Below are positions 33,677-42,380 of a stretch of 64,000 bases of DNA, piece by piece. Numbering within the stretch: position 1 is the stretch's first letter; each line of letters begins with the position of its first letter. Below the pieces are notes generated by a model that did not search any database, was not told where the DNA came from, and worked only from the letters and a program-made list of their open reading frames with translations. Source of the DNA: Botryobacter ruber (lineage in GTDB: Bacteria > Bacteroidota > Bacteroidia > Cytophagales > Hymenobacteraceae); NCBI RefSeq assembly GCF_003347595.2, contig NZ_QCZK02000057.1, positions 46,166 through 110,165 on the forward strand, in the 5' to 3' direction. Made by a program: the position numbers and the translations under genes.

Positions 33677-34633
33677 ATGAAGAATACACCGCTTATATTT
33701 ATGCTGCTATTCGGGCTTTCCCTTACCGGCTGCGGCAATAAAGACGCTGAATTTGATGCTACAGGTACCTTTGAGGCGGACGAAGTGATTGTTTCCGCTG
33801 AACTGGCAGGCAGGATCGATTCGCTGTCGGTGGAGGAGGGGCAGCAGTTGCCGGCAGGCAAGGTTGTCGGGCGGATTGATGCGCTGAACCTGGCACTGCA
33901 GAAGGAGCAGGTGGAAGCAAGCATTGGCGCGCTGCAGGAAAAAACGATGGATGTGCAGCCGCAGCTAAAACTGCTGCGGGACCAGCTGGCCGTGCAAAAA
34001 TCGCAGCTGGCTACCCTGGAGCGTGAACAGCAACGCATACAGAACCTGCTGGCTGCCGATGCCGCCACAGGCAAGCAGCTCGACGATATCGAAGCAGAGA
34101 TAGAGGTGCTGAAAGGGCAGATGCAGGTTACGCAGCAACAGATCAGGGTGCAGCATACCACTACCTCCACCCAGAACCGGGGAATCCTGAGCGAGCAGAA
34201 ACCACTGGAGAAACGCGTAGCGCAGTTAGAAGACCAGCTCGGCAATGCCAGCATCACCAACCCCATCAGCGGCACCGTGCTAGATAAGTATGCGGAGCAG
34301 GGCGAAATTACGGCTGCAGGAAAAGCCCTTTACAAGATTGCCGACCTTACCACGCTCACGCTGCGCGCCTACATTACCGGCAGCCAGTTACCACAGGTGC
34401 GGCTGGGGCAGCAGGTAAAGGTGTTTATAGACCAGGAAGAAGGGTACAGGGAGTTTCCCGGTACCATTACCTGGATCTCGGATAAAGCAGAGTTCACCCC
34501 CAAAACCATCCAGACAAAAGACGAACGGGCCAACCTGGTGTATGCCATGAAGGTACAGGTGAAAAATGACGGCTACCTGAAAATAGGCATGTACGGCGAA
34601 GTTGTATTTCCGCAAGCACAGGAGGAGAAATGA
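33677..34633 (+). CDS. HlyD-family membrane-fusion lipoprotein (YbhG-like)
   Basis: A 318-residue periplasmic adaptor. A lipoprotein signal (FMLLFGLSLTGC, lipobox LTGC) anchors it to the membrane. It shows a biotinyl/lipoyl-like half (ATGTFEADEVIVSAELAGRI), a long central coiled coil (about residues 75-175) and a second lipoyl half with a beta-barrel (ITNPISGTVLDKYAEQGEI, then YITGSQLPQVRLGQ). This matches YbhG/EmrA-like adaptors. Its stop overlaps the next gene's ATG (ATGA), so translation is coupled to the ABC ATPase. Confidence 0.88.
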   Translation: MKNTPLIFMLLFGLSLTGCGNKDAEFDATGTFEADEVIVSAELAGRIDSLSVEEGQQLPAGKVVGRIDALNLALQKEQVEASIGALQEKTMDVQPQLKLLRDQLAVQKSQLATLEREQQRIQNLLAADAATGKQLDDIEAEIEVLKGQMQVTQQQIRVQHTTTSTQNRGILSEQKPLEKRVAQLEDQLGNASITNPISGTVLDKYAEQGEITAAGKALYKIADLTTLTLRAYITGSQLPQVRLGQQVKVFIDQEEGYREFPGTITWISDKAEFTPKTIQTKDERANLVYAMKVQVKNDGYLKIGMYGEVVFPQAQEEK

Positions 34634-35556
34634 AAGCAGCTGTGATAGCCGAAAACCTGGTGAAGACCTATGGCACTAAAAAGGAAGTGACGCAGGCGCT
34701 TAAAGGCGTTTCCTTTGAAGTGGCGCCCGGGGAATTGTTTGGCATCATCGGTCCTGACGGTGCCGGCAAAACCTCGCTCTTCCGTATCCTGACAACGCTG
34801 CTCCTGGCTGATAGCGGAAGGGCGGAGGTAGACGGTTTTGATGTGGTAAAGAACTACGAAGACATCCGGCACCGGGTAGGCTACATGCCGGGCCGCTTCT
34901 CGCTTTACCAGGACCTGACAGTGGAAGAAAACCTTGAGTTTTTCGCAACCATCTTCAACACCACGATCGAGGAAAACCATGATCTGATAAAGGATATTTA
35001 CGCGCACATCGAACCATTCAAAAACCGGAGGGCGGGAAAGCTTTCCGGTGGCATGAAGCAGAAACTGGCACTCAGCTGCGCGCTCATCCACCGGCCCACG
35101 GTGCTGTTCCTCGACGAGCCCACGACGGGTGTGGATGCCGTGTCGCGGAAGGAGTTCTGGGAAATGCTGCGCATGCTTAAGAGCCAGGGCATTACCATCC
35201 TGGTTTCCACACCTTACATGGACGAAGCCAGCCGCTGCGACCGCGTGGCACTGGTACAAAACGGCGCCATTATGTCCATTAACACGCCCGAAGGCATTAC
35301 CTGCAACTATGGTAAAGCCCTGGTGGCGGTGAAGGCAGAAAACATGTTTCGCCTGCTCAAGGACCTGAAAGGGTTTTCGGGGCTGGTCGATAGCTATCCT
35401 TTTGGCGAATACCACCACGCCGTGCTGAAACCCGGAACGACGGAGGAAGCGCTGCTGGCCTATTTACAGCAACAGGGGCACGGGCAGCCTGAGCTTAAAA
35501 CAGCAAAGCCCGATATAGAAGATTGTTTTATTGCCCTGATGAAGACAACCTCCTGA
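34630..35556 (+). CDS. ABC exporter ATPase 1 (YbhF N-half-like)
   Basis: A 308-residue ABC ATP-binding protein. Walker A is GPDGAGKTSL (the Asp in place of Asn is typical of YbhF-type proteins), the signature motif LSGGMKQKLALS, Walker B VLFLDEPTTGVD, and an H-loop region near residue 195. The C-terminal extension of about 80 residues resembles ABC-2-associated ATPases. It overlaps the HlyD gene by 4 bp and the second ATPase by 1 bp. In E. coli YbhF these two ATPases are fused; here they are separate genes. Confidence 0.9.
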   Translation: MKAAVIAENLVKTYGTKKEVTQALKGVSFEVAPGELFGIIGPDGAGKTSLFRILTTLLLADSGRAEVDGFDVVKNYEDIRHRVGYMPGRFSLYQDLTVEENLEFFATIFNTTIEENHDLIKDIYAHIEPFKNRRAGKLSGGMKQKLALSCALIHRPTVLFLDEPTTGVDAVSRKEFWEMLRMLKSQGITILVSTPYMDEASRCDRVALVQNGAIMSINTPEGITCNYGKALVAVKAENMFRLLKDLKGFSGLVDSYPFGEYHHAVLKPGTTEEALLAYLQQQGHGQPELKTAKPDIEDCFIALMKTTS

Positions 35557-36302
35557 TGGAAAGAGAAAAAGTGATTACGACAGACCGGCTGACCAAGCGC
35601 TTCGGAGATTTTACAGCCGTGGATGCCATCTCGTTTGAGGTGGAGAAAGGGGAGATTTTCGGCTTCCTGGGTGCCAACGGTGCCGGCAAGACCACAGCCA
35701 TCCGCATGCTGTGCGGCCTTTCCATCCCGACTGACGGGAAGGCCACCGTGGCAGGTTTTGATGTTTACCGGCAAACCGAGCAGATCAAACGCAGCATCGG
35801 GTACATGAGCCAGAAATTTTCGCTTTACGAAGACCTGACGGTGCGCGAGAACATCCGGTTTTATGCCGGGATTTACGGCAAAAGCAACCGGTTTATCAAG
35901 GATAAAACAGAGCGGCTGCTGCTGCAACTACACCTGCAGGAGGAGGCAAACAAGCTGGTAAAGTCGCTGCCGCTGGGCTGGAAACAGAAGCTGGCCTTTT
36001 CGGTAGCCATTTTTCATGAGCCGGAGATTGTGTTCCTGGATGAGCCAACCGGTGGCGTGGACCCCGTAACCCGCCGGGAGTTCTGGAACATGATTTACGA
36101 AGCGGCTGAGGCAGGAATCACCATTTTTGTAACAACCCACTACATGGACGAGGCCGAATACTGTAACCGTGTTTCGATAATGGTAGATGGCCGGATAGAT
36201 GCCCTGGACACGCCCCGGAACCTGAAGCAGCAGTTTGAGGCATCCACCATGGATGAGGTTTTTTTAAAACTTGCCAGGAAAGCCACCCGGGCGGGGGAGT
36301 AG
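35556..36302 (+). CDS. ABC exporter ATPase 2 (YbhF C-half-like)
   Basis: A 248-residue ABC ATPase with Walker A GANGAGKTTAIRM and Walker B IVFLDEPTGGVD. The signature is LPLGWKQKLAFS instead of LSGGxKQ; this variant is usual for the second ATPase of YbhF-type pairs, so it is not by itself a defect. ATG 35556 overlaps the preceding TGA by one base; an earlier in-frame start at 35523 is less likely. It probably pairs with ATPase 1 as a heterodimer driving the two permeases downstream. A dispersed repeat copy lies 17 bp after its stop, inside the operon. Confidence 0.88.
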   Translation: MEREKVITTDRLTKRFGDFTAVDAISFEVEKGEIFGFLGANGAGKTTAIRMLCGLSIPTDGKATVAGFDVYRQTEQIKRSIGYMSQKFSLYEDLTVRENIRFYAGIYGKSNRFIKDKTERLLLQLHLQEEANKLVKSLPLGWKQKLAFSVAIFHEPEIVFLDEPTGGVDPVTRREFWNMIYEAAEAGITIFVTTHYMDEAEYCNRVSIMVDGRIDALDTPRNLKQQFEASTMDEVFLKLARKATRAGE

Positions 36303-36318
36303 AAGCTGTGTAGAAGCT

Positions 36319-36349
36319 GTGCAGAGGCAGTGGTGGCAGGTGCTGCTGA
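36319..36349 (-). repeat. Dispersed 30-40 bp repeat, copy 10 (reverse, inside an operon)
   Basis: GCAGAGGCAGTGGTGGCAGG then TGCTGCTGA. It lies in the 77-bp gap between the second ATPase and first permease genes. Confidence 0.7.
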
Positions 36350-36379
36350 TTTTTCAGGGCTTTAATTTAGTGTAAACCG

Positions 36380-37486
36380 ATGAAACAGTTCTTGTCTTTT
36401 GTAAAAAAAGAGTTTTACCACATCTTCCGCGATCACCGGACGATGTTCATCCTGCTGGGCATGCCGGTGGTGCAGATTATCATCTTCGGTTTTGCCCTGA
36501 CCAACGAAGTAAAGAACTCCCGGATTGCCGTGCTAGACATGGCCAAGGATGAGGCCTCTGCTTCGCTTATAAACGAACTGGAGGCAAGCCGCTATTTTGA
36601 GATAGAAAAATACCTGCTCTCTTACCAGGAGGTGGAGGCGGAGTTTAAGACAGGCAGAATTCACATGGCGGTGATCCTGCCGCAGAATTTCAGCTCGGAT
36701 CTGTTGCACCTGAATACAGCACAGGTGCAGCTCATAGCCGATGCTTCCGATCCCAACATGGCCAACACCCTTACCAACTATGCTTCTGCCATTATCATGG
36801 ATTACCTGGAGCGGATTACTGACGGGCGCAAGCTGCCTTATACCATTAAAACCGAATACCGCATGCTCTACAACCCCCAGATGAAAGGAGCTTATAATTT
36901 TGTGCCCGGTGTTATGGCGATGGTGCTGATGCTGGTCTGCACCATGATGACGGCCATTACCATTGTGCGCGAAAAGGAAACAGGCACGATGGAAGTACTG
37001 CTGGTATCGCCGGTGCAGCCCTTAAAAATAGTAGTGGCGAAGGCCGTTCCTTACATGCTGCTTTCCATGGTAAACATCGCTACCATCCTGCTCCTGAGCG
37101 TGTTTGTGCTGGATGTGCCCATCAACGGAAGCCTCCTGCTGCTGGTGCTGGAAAGCATCCTTTTCACGCTCACCTCGCTGGCATTCGGGTTGTTTATTTC
37201 CTCCGTAACAAATTCGCAGCAGACAGCCATGTTTATTTCTCTAACCGGCATGTTTTTACCAACCATCATGCTCAGTGGCTTTATGTTTCCTATCGAGAAC
37301 ATGCCCGGTATTTTACAGTATATCTCCAATGTGGTTCCTGCCAAATGGTATTATATCATTGTGCGTTCCGTCATGATAAAGGGAACCGGTCTGGCAACGG
37401 TGTGGAAGGAAACGCTTATCCTGTTTGGTATGCTGCTGTTTCTGTTGTTTATGAGTATCAAAACATTTAAAATCCGGCTGGCATGA
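36380..37486 (+). CDS. ABC-2 type permease 1 (YbhS-like)
   Basis: A 368-residue integral membrane protein. It has an N-terminal transmembrane helix (MFILLGMPVVQIIIFGFALT), a large extracytoplasmic domain (about residues 45-165), and five further helices in the C-terminal half, with the conserved REKETGTMEVLLVSPVQP segment of ABC-2 permeases. The last helices contain GMFLPTIMLSGFMFPIENMP. It overlaps permease 2 by 4 bp (ATGA). With the second permease it forms the membrane channel of the exporter. Confidence 0.9.
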   Translation: MKQFLSFVKKEFYHIFRDHRTMFILLGMPVVQIIIFGFALTNEVKNSRIAVLDMAKDEASASLINELEASRYFEIEKYLLSYQEVEAEFKTGRIHMAVILPQNFSSDLLHLNTAQVQLIADASDPNMANTLTNYASAIIMDYLERITDGRKLPYTIKTEYRMLYNPQMKGAYNFVPGVMAMVLMLVCTMMTAITIVREKETGTMEVLLVSPVQPLKIVVAKAVPYMLLSMVNIATILLLSVFVLDVPINGSLLLLVLESILFTLTSLAFGLFISSVTNSQQTAMFISLTGMFLPTIMLSGFMFPIENMPGILQYISNVVPAKWYYIIVRSVMIKGTGLATVWKETLILFGMLLFLLFMSIKTFKIRLA

Positions 37487-38601
37487 GAACACTGCTGTTT
37501 CTGCTTCAGAAGGAGTTCCGGCAGATCTTCCGGGACAAGGCTATCCTGCGGATAATTTTTGCAATACCGATGATACAGCTGATCATACTGCCCCAGGCCG
37601 CCGACTACGAGATGAAGAACATACGCCTGAGCGTGATAGACCATGACCGTTCTGAGTACTCGCGGAAGCTGGTGCAAAAGGTCACCGCCTCCGGCTATTT
37701 TCTGCTGAACTCCTATACTGCCTCCTACACCGAGGCCATGCACGAGGTGGAAGAAGACCGGGCAGATCTGATCCTGGAGATTCCGGCCCGGTTTGAGCGG
37801 ACGCTGGTACGGGAAAATGAAGCGATGTTGTACATGTCGATCAATGCCATTAACGGGGTAAAAGCCAACCTGGGGGGCGCCTACCTCCGCACCATCATCC
37901 AGGATTACAACCAGGAAATACGCCTGAAATGGTTACAGCAGCCACGCTTCAGCCCCGAAACCAGGATCGAGGTTACGCCCACTAACTGGTATAACCCGCT
38001 GATGCACTACAAAAACTTTATGGTTCCGGGCATCCTGGTGATCCTGGTAACGATGGTTGGGTCGTTTCTGTCGTCGCTCAATATTGTGCGGGAGAAGGAG
38101 GTGGGTACAATGGAGCAGATAAACGTAACGCCGATACGGAAGCATCTTTTTATACTTGGCAAGCTTATCCCGTTCTGGATACTGGGGCTGGTCGTACTCA
38201 CGACGGGGCTTATCATTTCCTGGGCGCTTTATGGCATTACGCCGGTAGGCAGTTTTTTTACAATTTACGTGTTTGCTGCTGTGTACCTGCTGGCTTTAAT
38301 GGGGTTGGGGCTGATCGTGTCTACCTACGCCGATAGTCAGCAACAGGCCATGCTGATCTCTTTTTTCCTGATGATGGTTTTTGTGCTGCTCAGCGGCCTT
38401 TACACCTCCATCGAAAGTATGCCGAAATGGGCGCATTACATTACCTACCTCAACCCCGTTGCCTACTTCATCGAGGTAATCCGGCTGGTGGTGCTGAAAG
38501 GGGCAGGGCTGCACGAGATCAGGCAGCAGCTGCTGATCATGCTGGGCTTTGCCGTGGTACTGAATACATGGGCTGTGCTAAGCTATCAGAAGCGGTCATA
38601 G
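37483..38601 (+). CDS. ABC-2 type permease 2 (YbhR-like)
   Basis: A 372-residue paralogue of the upstream permease with the same topology: one N-terminal helix (IIFAIPMIQLIILPQAADYE), a periplasmic domain, and a C-terminal helix bundle containing REKEVGTMEQINVTPIRK and LLSGLYTSIESMPKWAHYI. It is the last gene of the tolC-hlyD-ATPase-ATPase-permease-permease operon, followed by a dispersed repeat and the convergent nuclease gene. Substrates of YbhGFSR-like systems include antibiotics and cations; the substrate here is unknown. Confidence 0.9.
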   Translation: MRTLLFLLQKEFRQIFRDKAILRIIFAIPMIQLIILPQAADYEMKNIRLSVIDHDRSEYSRKLVQKVTASGYFLLNSYTASYTEAMHEVEEDRADLILEIPARFERTLVRENEAMLYMSINAINGVKANLGGAYLRTIIQDYNQEIRLKWLQQPRFSPETRIEVTPTNWYNPLMHYKNFMVPGILVILVTMVGSFLSSLNIVREKEVGTMEQINVTPIRKHLFILGKLIPFWILGLVVLTTGLIISWALYGITPVGSFFTIYVFAAVYLLALMGLGLIVSTYADSQQQAMLISFFLMMVFVLLSGLYTSIESMPKWAHYITYLNPVAYFIEVIRLVVLKGAGLHEIRQQLLIMLGFAVVLNTWAVLSYQKRS

Positions 38602-38609
38602 AAAATGTG

Positions 38610-38640
38610 GTGCAGCGGCTTTGGTGGCAGGTGCAGCAGA
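38610..38640 (-). repeat. Dispersed 30-40 bp repeat, copy 11 (reverse)
   Basis: GCAGCGGCTTTGGTGGCAGG then TGCAGCAGA; starts 9 bp after the permease 2 stop in the convergent gap with the nuclease gene. Confidence 0.75.
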
Positions 38641-38704
38641 TTTTAACGGAAGTTTCAGGCGCAGTGCAGCTGACAAAAGATGCCGCTGCCTTTTCGCTGT
38701 GGCA

Positions 38705-41611
38705 CTACCGTGCACAGATGCCCCTGTAGGCGCACCACTGGCACACATCCAGGTCATTCGTTTTCCGGATGGGCTCCTCCGGGTCCAGGATACGGCGTAC
38801 AAAATCGGAGAGCAGCGCTTCGGAGGCAGCTAAAAATTCTTTGGGCGTGGCGCCATCCGCTTCCACAAAATTAAACTCAGAGGTTAACACGCCCGCATCG
38901 AGGTTGCGGAACGAGAGAATACCCGACTTCGGACGCAGGCCCGGCAGTTGGTCCAGCTGTCCGTTGCGCAGCAGCGACTGTGGTGACTGCTGCAGTGTGC
39001 GCTGCAGGATGTACTCATACAGCCAGAGCTGCCGTGCTTTGTCGTATTTGGGGTCGGTGGTGAAATGCAGTTCCGCGTCTTCGGGTTTGATCACCAGCTG
39101 GCTGCGCTCCACTTTACCGGTTTTGTAGTCGATCACGCGCAGCTCGTTGCCCGTCAGGTCGATGCGGTCGGCTTTTCCTGCTACCTTCACCATGATCTCT
39201 TCGTCACCTACCTGCACCGGCAGGGTGGCCGATAATGTTTCTTCGAGGCGCAGCACGTAGAGCGGCAACTCTTTCGAATTTTTCAGGTTGTTCAGATATT
39301 TTTCCAGCACCTGTATGGCTACTTTGTAGAGCAGGTAGTTCATGCCGCGGTCGGGCGTGGCGCCGCGGGTGGCGCTGATAAATTCCTTCCGTACCTGTCC
39401 GGGCAGTTGCTGCAGCATCTGCTCCACGTCGCGTACTTCAATGGGCTTTCCGCTTTCGGCAAAAGGCTTAAAGAAATCTTCCAGCACCTGGTGTACCAGC
39501 GTTCCGAATTTGTCGGTGCCCAGCTGTTCTTCCACCTCGTCCGTCTCCTGTATTTTGGCAATGCGGCTGAAGTAATACTGCAGCGAACAGTTGATGTACA
39601 TGTTCAGGTGCGAGGGGTAGAGCCCTTTTTTCAGCTCATTCTTTAGCTGCTCCAGCGTCTGCTGGTCTTTTTCTATCCGGATGTCTTCCTCATACGCCTT
39701 CAGTTGCTTTTGCTCTACAGCGGCAGTCAGATCACGGAACCGGATGTTCGGGTTGCGCAGGGCCAGGTCGTTTTGCAGCTGCAGGATAAAGCGGCTTTTC
39801 TCGCCCGAGCCATAGGTATCGGAGGGGAGCACGTAGAGCAGGTTGATGCGTTTGGCGCGTTGCAGCAGGCGGTAGAAGTTATAAGCCATAGCCCCTTCGG
39901 TTTCGGAATAGGTTGGCAGCCCGAATTCCCGTAGCACATCGTACGGCATCAGCGACTCGTGGCGCTTGGGCGCCGGCAGTGTATTCTCGTTTACCGACAG
40001 GATGATCAGGTTCTCAAAGTCGAGCGCACGCGTTTCGAGCATCCCCATGATTTGTACTTCCGAAATAGGTTCGCCGCTGAAGGGCAGGCGGGTAGAGCCA
40101 ATCAGCTCATACAGGAACTTCCGGAAACTGCGTACGCCAATCTTGTGTTCGCGGCAATCAAAAATGGTATCAAGGCGCTTAACGAGCGTGTAGAAAATGT
40201 ACAGGTACTCGGTTTCGATGGTATTGGGCTGGTGGCTGTAGACCTCGCGCAGCATATCGATGAGGTGGTACAGGGCAGCGAGGATGTCGTCGCAGTCGCG
40301 CCAGGTTTTAAACAGCGTCTCAAACAGCGGATGCAGTTGCCCCAGTTCCAGCAGATCCTGCGCCGTAACCAGCACCCGGTTATCATCCACGATCTGCTGC
40401 AGGACCTTTTGCACAAAGCCATGGTACCTGGCCTGCTCCGGCTGGTCGTTCAGGTACAGCTCGTAGCGGCGAATAAAAGGGTGGGAGAGCAGCTTGCTCA
40501 CCGACATATGGTGGTACTGGTACACTTTGTAGCCGCTTTCCTGCAGCTGCGTCACGCCCGTCAGGTGCACCTCGAACAGCAGGTCGATGAGGTTGAACAG
40601 CGAAGTGCCTTTAAAGCTGAGGCCCATGGTCACGTTGTAATTCGGCACCTCGTCGGGGATGGAGTGCAGCACGGGCAGCAGCAGCGTTTCGTCAGGTAGA
40701 ATGATGGCGGTTTGTGCGTGCTTCTGCTCGCGGCGAATCTCCTGCAGCAGCTGGCCCGCCAGCTTCCCCTGCATGCTGGCATTGGCCACGCCGATCACGT
40801 TGATTTCTTTCGCATCCGTTAAAAGCAGGTTCTGTTGCCAGCGCCACTCCGGCAGGTTCCAGGTGCTTTTGTACTTGCGCAGGAAGCTTCCGGCTCGGTT
40901 GGGCGTGTCGGGTTCCATGTAAAAATCGTCGGAGTCGAACAGCACCTCCGCTTTGTTGTGCCGCAGCAGCGCCTTGATGATGACTTCTTCCGACCTGGTG
41001 AGGGCATTCAGGCCGATAAAGATATACTGGTAGCAGCCGCCTTCCCGTGCGATGCTGTCGATGTTTTCGGCTACTTTCCGGAAAGCCATGCCCGGGTAAG
41101 CCTGCTTGTGCTGCTGGAGGCGTTTTTTCAGGTTGGTGTAGGTTTTGCCAATGTTGTCCCAGAGGCTGAAGTACTTTTTGATGCGTGGCGAAAATTCTTT
41201 CCCCAGGAATTTCGGGTCCCAGCGCTCCAGCGCCTTGGCCTCGGTCAGGTAGTCAAACAGCTTGTCGGTGTTCACCAGGTTCTGGTCCATACGGCTGAAG
41301 TCCTCCAGCAGGGTGCCGCCCCAGGTCACGAAGTGGTCAAAGTCGAGCAGCGGGTCCTGCTCCCGCATCAGGTCAAACAGCTCCAGTTGCAGGTTGATCG
41401 GCTCCAGCACATCCGTCTTCGCCAGCCGGCAAATAAAATCCTCCATACCCGACACCTCCGGCGACCAGATGGGCTCCGGTGCTGCCTGCGCCAGCGCATT
41501 CTTAAAGAAAAAGCTCGCCCGCCGCGATGGCAGCACAATGCACAGTTCGCTGATATTTTCTTTGTACTTCTCGTAAACGTATTTCGCCGTTAGCTCCAGG
41601 AATGTCTGCAC
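38705..41611 (-). CDS. AddB-like PD-(D/E)XK nuclease / inactivated helicase
   Basis: A 968-residue partner of a RecBCD-type double-strand-break repair complex. The N-terminal half resembles the UvrD-like fold of AddB (LCIVLPSRRASFFFKNALAQ at about residue 24), without a canonical Walker A. The C-terminal nuclease domain shows FGTLVHQVLEDFF, AGKADRIDL, RVIDYKTGKVE and KARQLWLYEY, the PD-(D/E)XK motifs. Cys in MYINCSLQYYF together with CQWCAYRGIC at the very C-terminus gives the four-Cys pattern of the AddB iron-sulfur cluster. The AddA-like partner lies about 3.2 kb upstream on the same strand. Confidence 0.8.
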   Translation of the reverse strand: MQTFLELTAKYVYEKYKENISELCIVLPSRRASFFFKNALAQAAPEPIWSPEVSGMEDFICRLAKTDVLEPINLQLELFDLMREQDPLLDFDHFVTWGGTLLEDFSRMDQNLVNTDKLFDYLTEAKALERWDPKFLGKEFSPRIKKYFSLWDNIGKTYTNLKKRLQQHKQAYPGMAFRKVAENIDSIAREGGCYQYIFIGLNALTRSEEVIIKALLRHNKAEVLFDSDDFYMEPDTPNRAGSFLRKYKSTWNLPEWRWQQNLLLTDAKEINVIGVANASMQGKLAGQLLQEIRREQKHAQTAIILPDETLLLPVLHSIPDEVPNYNVTMGLSFKGTSLFNLIDLLFEVHLTGVTQLQESGYKVYQYHHMSVSKLLSHPFIRRYELYLNDQPEQARYHGFVQKVLQQIVDDNRVLVTAQDLLELGQLHPLFETLFKTWRDCDDILAALYHLIDMLREVYSHQPNTIETEYLYIFYTLVKRLDTIFDCREHKIGVRSFRKFLYELIGSTRLPFSGEPISEVQIMGMLETRALDFENLIILSVNENTLPAPKRHESLMPYDVLREFGLPTYSETEGAMAYNFYRLLQRAKRINLLYVLPSDTYGSGEKSRFILQLQNDLALRNPNIRFRDLTAAVEQKQLKAYEEDIRIEKDQQTLEQLKNELKKGLYPSHLNMYINCSLQYYFSRIAKIQETDEVEEQLGTDKFGTLVHQVLEDFFKPFAESGKPIEVRDVEQMLQQLPGQVRKEFISATRGATPDRGMNYLLYKVAIQVLEKYLNNLKNSKELPLYVLRLEETLSATLPVQVGDEEIMVKVAGKADRIDLTGNELRVIDYKTGKVERSQLVIKPEDAELHFTTDPKYDKARQLWLYEYILQRTLQQSPQSLLRNGQLDQLPGLRPKSGILSFRNLDAGVLTSEFNFVEADGATPKEFLAASEALLSDFVRRILDPEEPIRKTNDLDVCQWCAYRGICAR

Positions 41612-41719
41612 GTGTTTGGTTATTAGTTACTGGTTATTCGTTATTGGGGAGGTCATGTTTGAAAATCGTAGGGGTAGCCTTTACGGGTACCCAATTGTTG
41701 GTGAGGCGTTTAAAAGTTA

Positions 41720-41750
41720 TTCTGCACCAGTCTCCATTGCTACTACTCCC
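41720..41750 (+). repeat. Dispersed 30-40 bp repeat, copy 12 (divergent)
   Basis: CTGCACCAGTCTCCATTGCT matches the core with several substitutions; closest to the copy at 61803. It is the left inner arm of the nested element. Confidence 0.55.
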
Positions 41751-41828
41751 GGTTAAAAATTATTTTTGTTTGATATTTGTTACATGGTCTATTTGCCTCT
41801 TTGGAATCGCTATAGTTTAGGATTAATA

Positions 41829-41861
41829 AGTAGTGGTGAGGCAATGGAGACAGGAGCAGAA
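41829..41861 (-). repeat. Dispersed 30-40 bp repeat, copy 13 (reverse, divergent)
   Basis: GCAATGGAGACAGGAGCAGA, complementary to copy 12; right inner arm of the nested element. Confidence 0.55.
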
Positions 41862-41944
41862 CAATGATAAACTTTCCAACTCACTAACGATTGGGTACCC
41901 GTAAAGGGTACCCCTACGATACGCAATTATGTCCTTGCCAATAA

Positions 41945-42364
41945 CTAAAGCACATTCCCCGCCGCATCCAGGGGCAGGTGCGGGTTGTAGGCTATTTCCC
42001 AGAGGTTTTCGTCCGGGTCGGCAATGTAGCTGCAGTAGCCGCCCCAAAAGGCTTTTTCAGGCCGTTTCAGGACGGTGGCGCCTTTTTGTTCCAGCAGCGT
42101 TACGAGCTCGTCCACTTCCTGCTCCGATCGTACGTTGTGCGCGAGCGCAAATCGCCTGAAGCCTTTCCCTTCGGAAGACACTCCCGCATCGTCGGCCAGC
42201 GACTCCTGCGGGAACAGGGCCAGCTGTATGCCGTTGAGCTGGAAAAACACGACACCTTCGGTGCTGGCTGCTGTTGGTTTCCAGCCAAACACCTGCTGGT
42301 AAAAAGCCTTCGACCGCTGCAGGTTCTTTACGCCGAGGGTGATAAGGGTTAAGCGCTGTTCCAT
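41945..42364 (-). CDS. VOC (glyoxalase/bleomycin resistance) family protein
   Basis: A 139-residue small metalloenzyme-fold protein with paired beta-alpha-beta-beta-beta modules. The N-terminal LITLGVKNLQRSKAFYQQVF and the C-terminal WGGYCSYIADPDENLWEIAYN are characteristic of the family (F-Y-x-x-x-F-G-W and D-P-D-x-N-x-W-E-I). Specific function is unknown; family members include glyoxalases, dioxygenases and drug-binding proteins. It ends 20 bp from the nested inverted-repeat element and starts 16 bp downstream of the phytochrome gene, so it may be the second gene of that transcript. Confidence 0.85.
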   Translation of the reverse strand: MEQRLTLITLGVKNLQRSKAFYQQVFGWKPTAASTEGVVFFQLNGIQLALFPQESLADDAGVSSEGKGFRRFALAHNVRSEQEVDELVTLLEQKGATVLKRPEKAFWGGYCSYIADPDENLWEIAYNPHLPLDAAGNVL

Positions 42365-42380
42365 TCTTCTGATTTGTAAC

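Larger units (their letters stand above)
41659..41925. repeat. Nested inverted-repeat element (MITE-like)
   Basis: Outer arms of about 41 bp, 41659-41699 and 41883-41924, are reverse complements with about three mismatches; each carries GTAGGGGTA and GGGTACCC blocks that can also form its own small hairpin. Nested inside is an inverted pair of the dispersed repeat (41720-41750 and 41829-41861). The about 270-bp unit contains no ORF and lies between the AddB-like gene start and the VOC gene. It could be a nonautonomous mobile element or a fold-back terminator. Confidence 0.6.

Noticed and set aside
39959..40699. Open frame of 246 codons on the plus strand
   Set aside because: Antisense shadow of the AddB-like gene; Gln/Val/His-rich composition without any domain.
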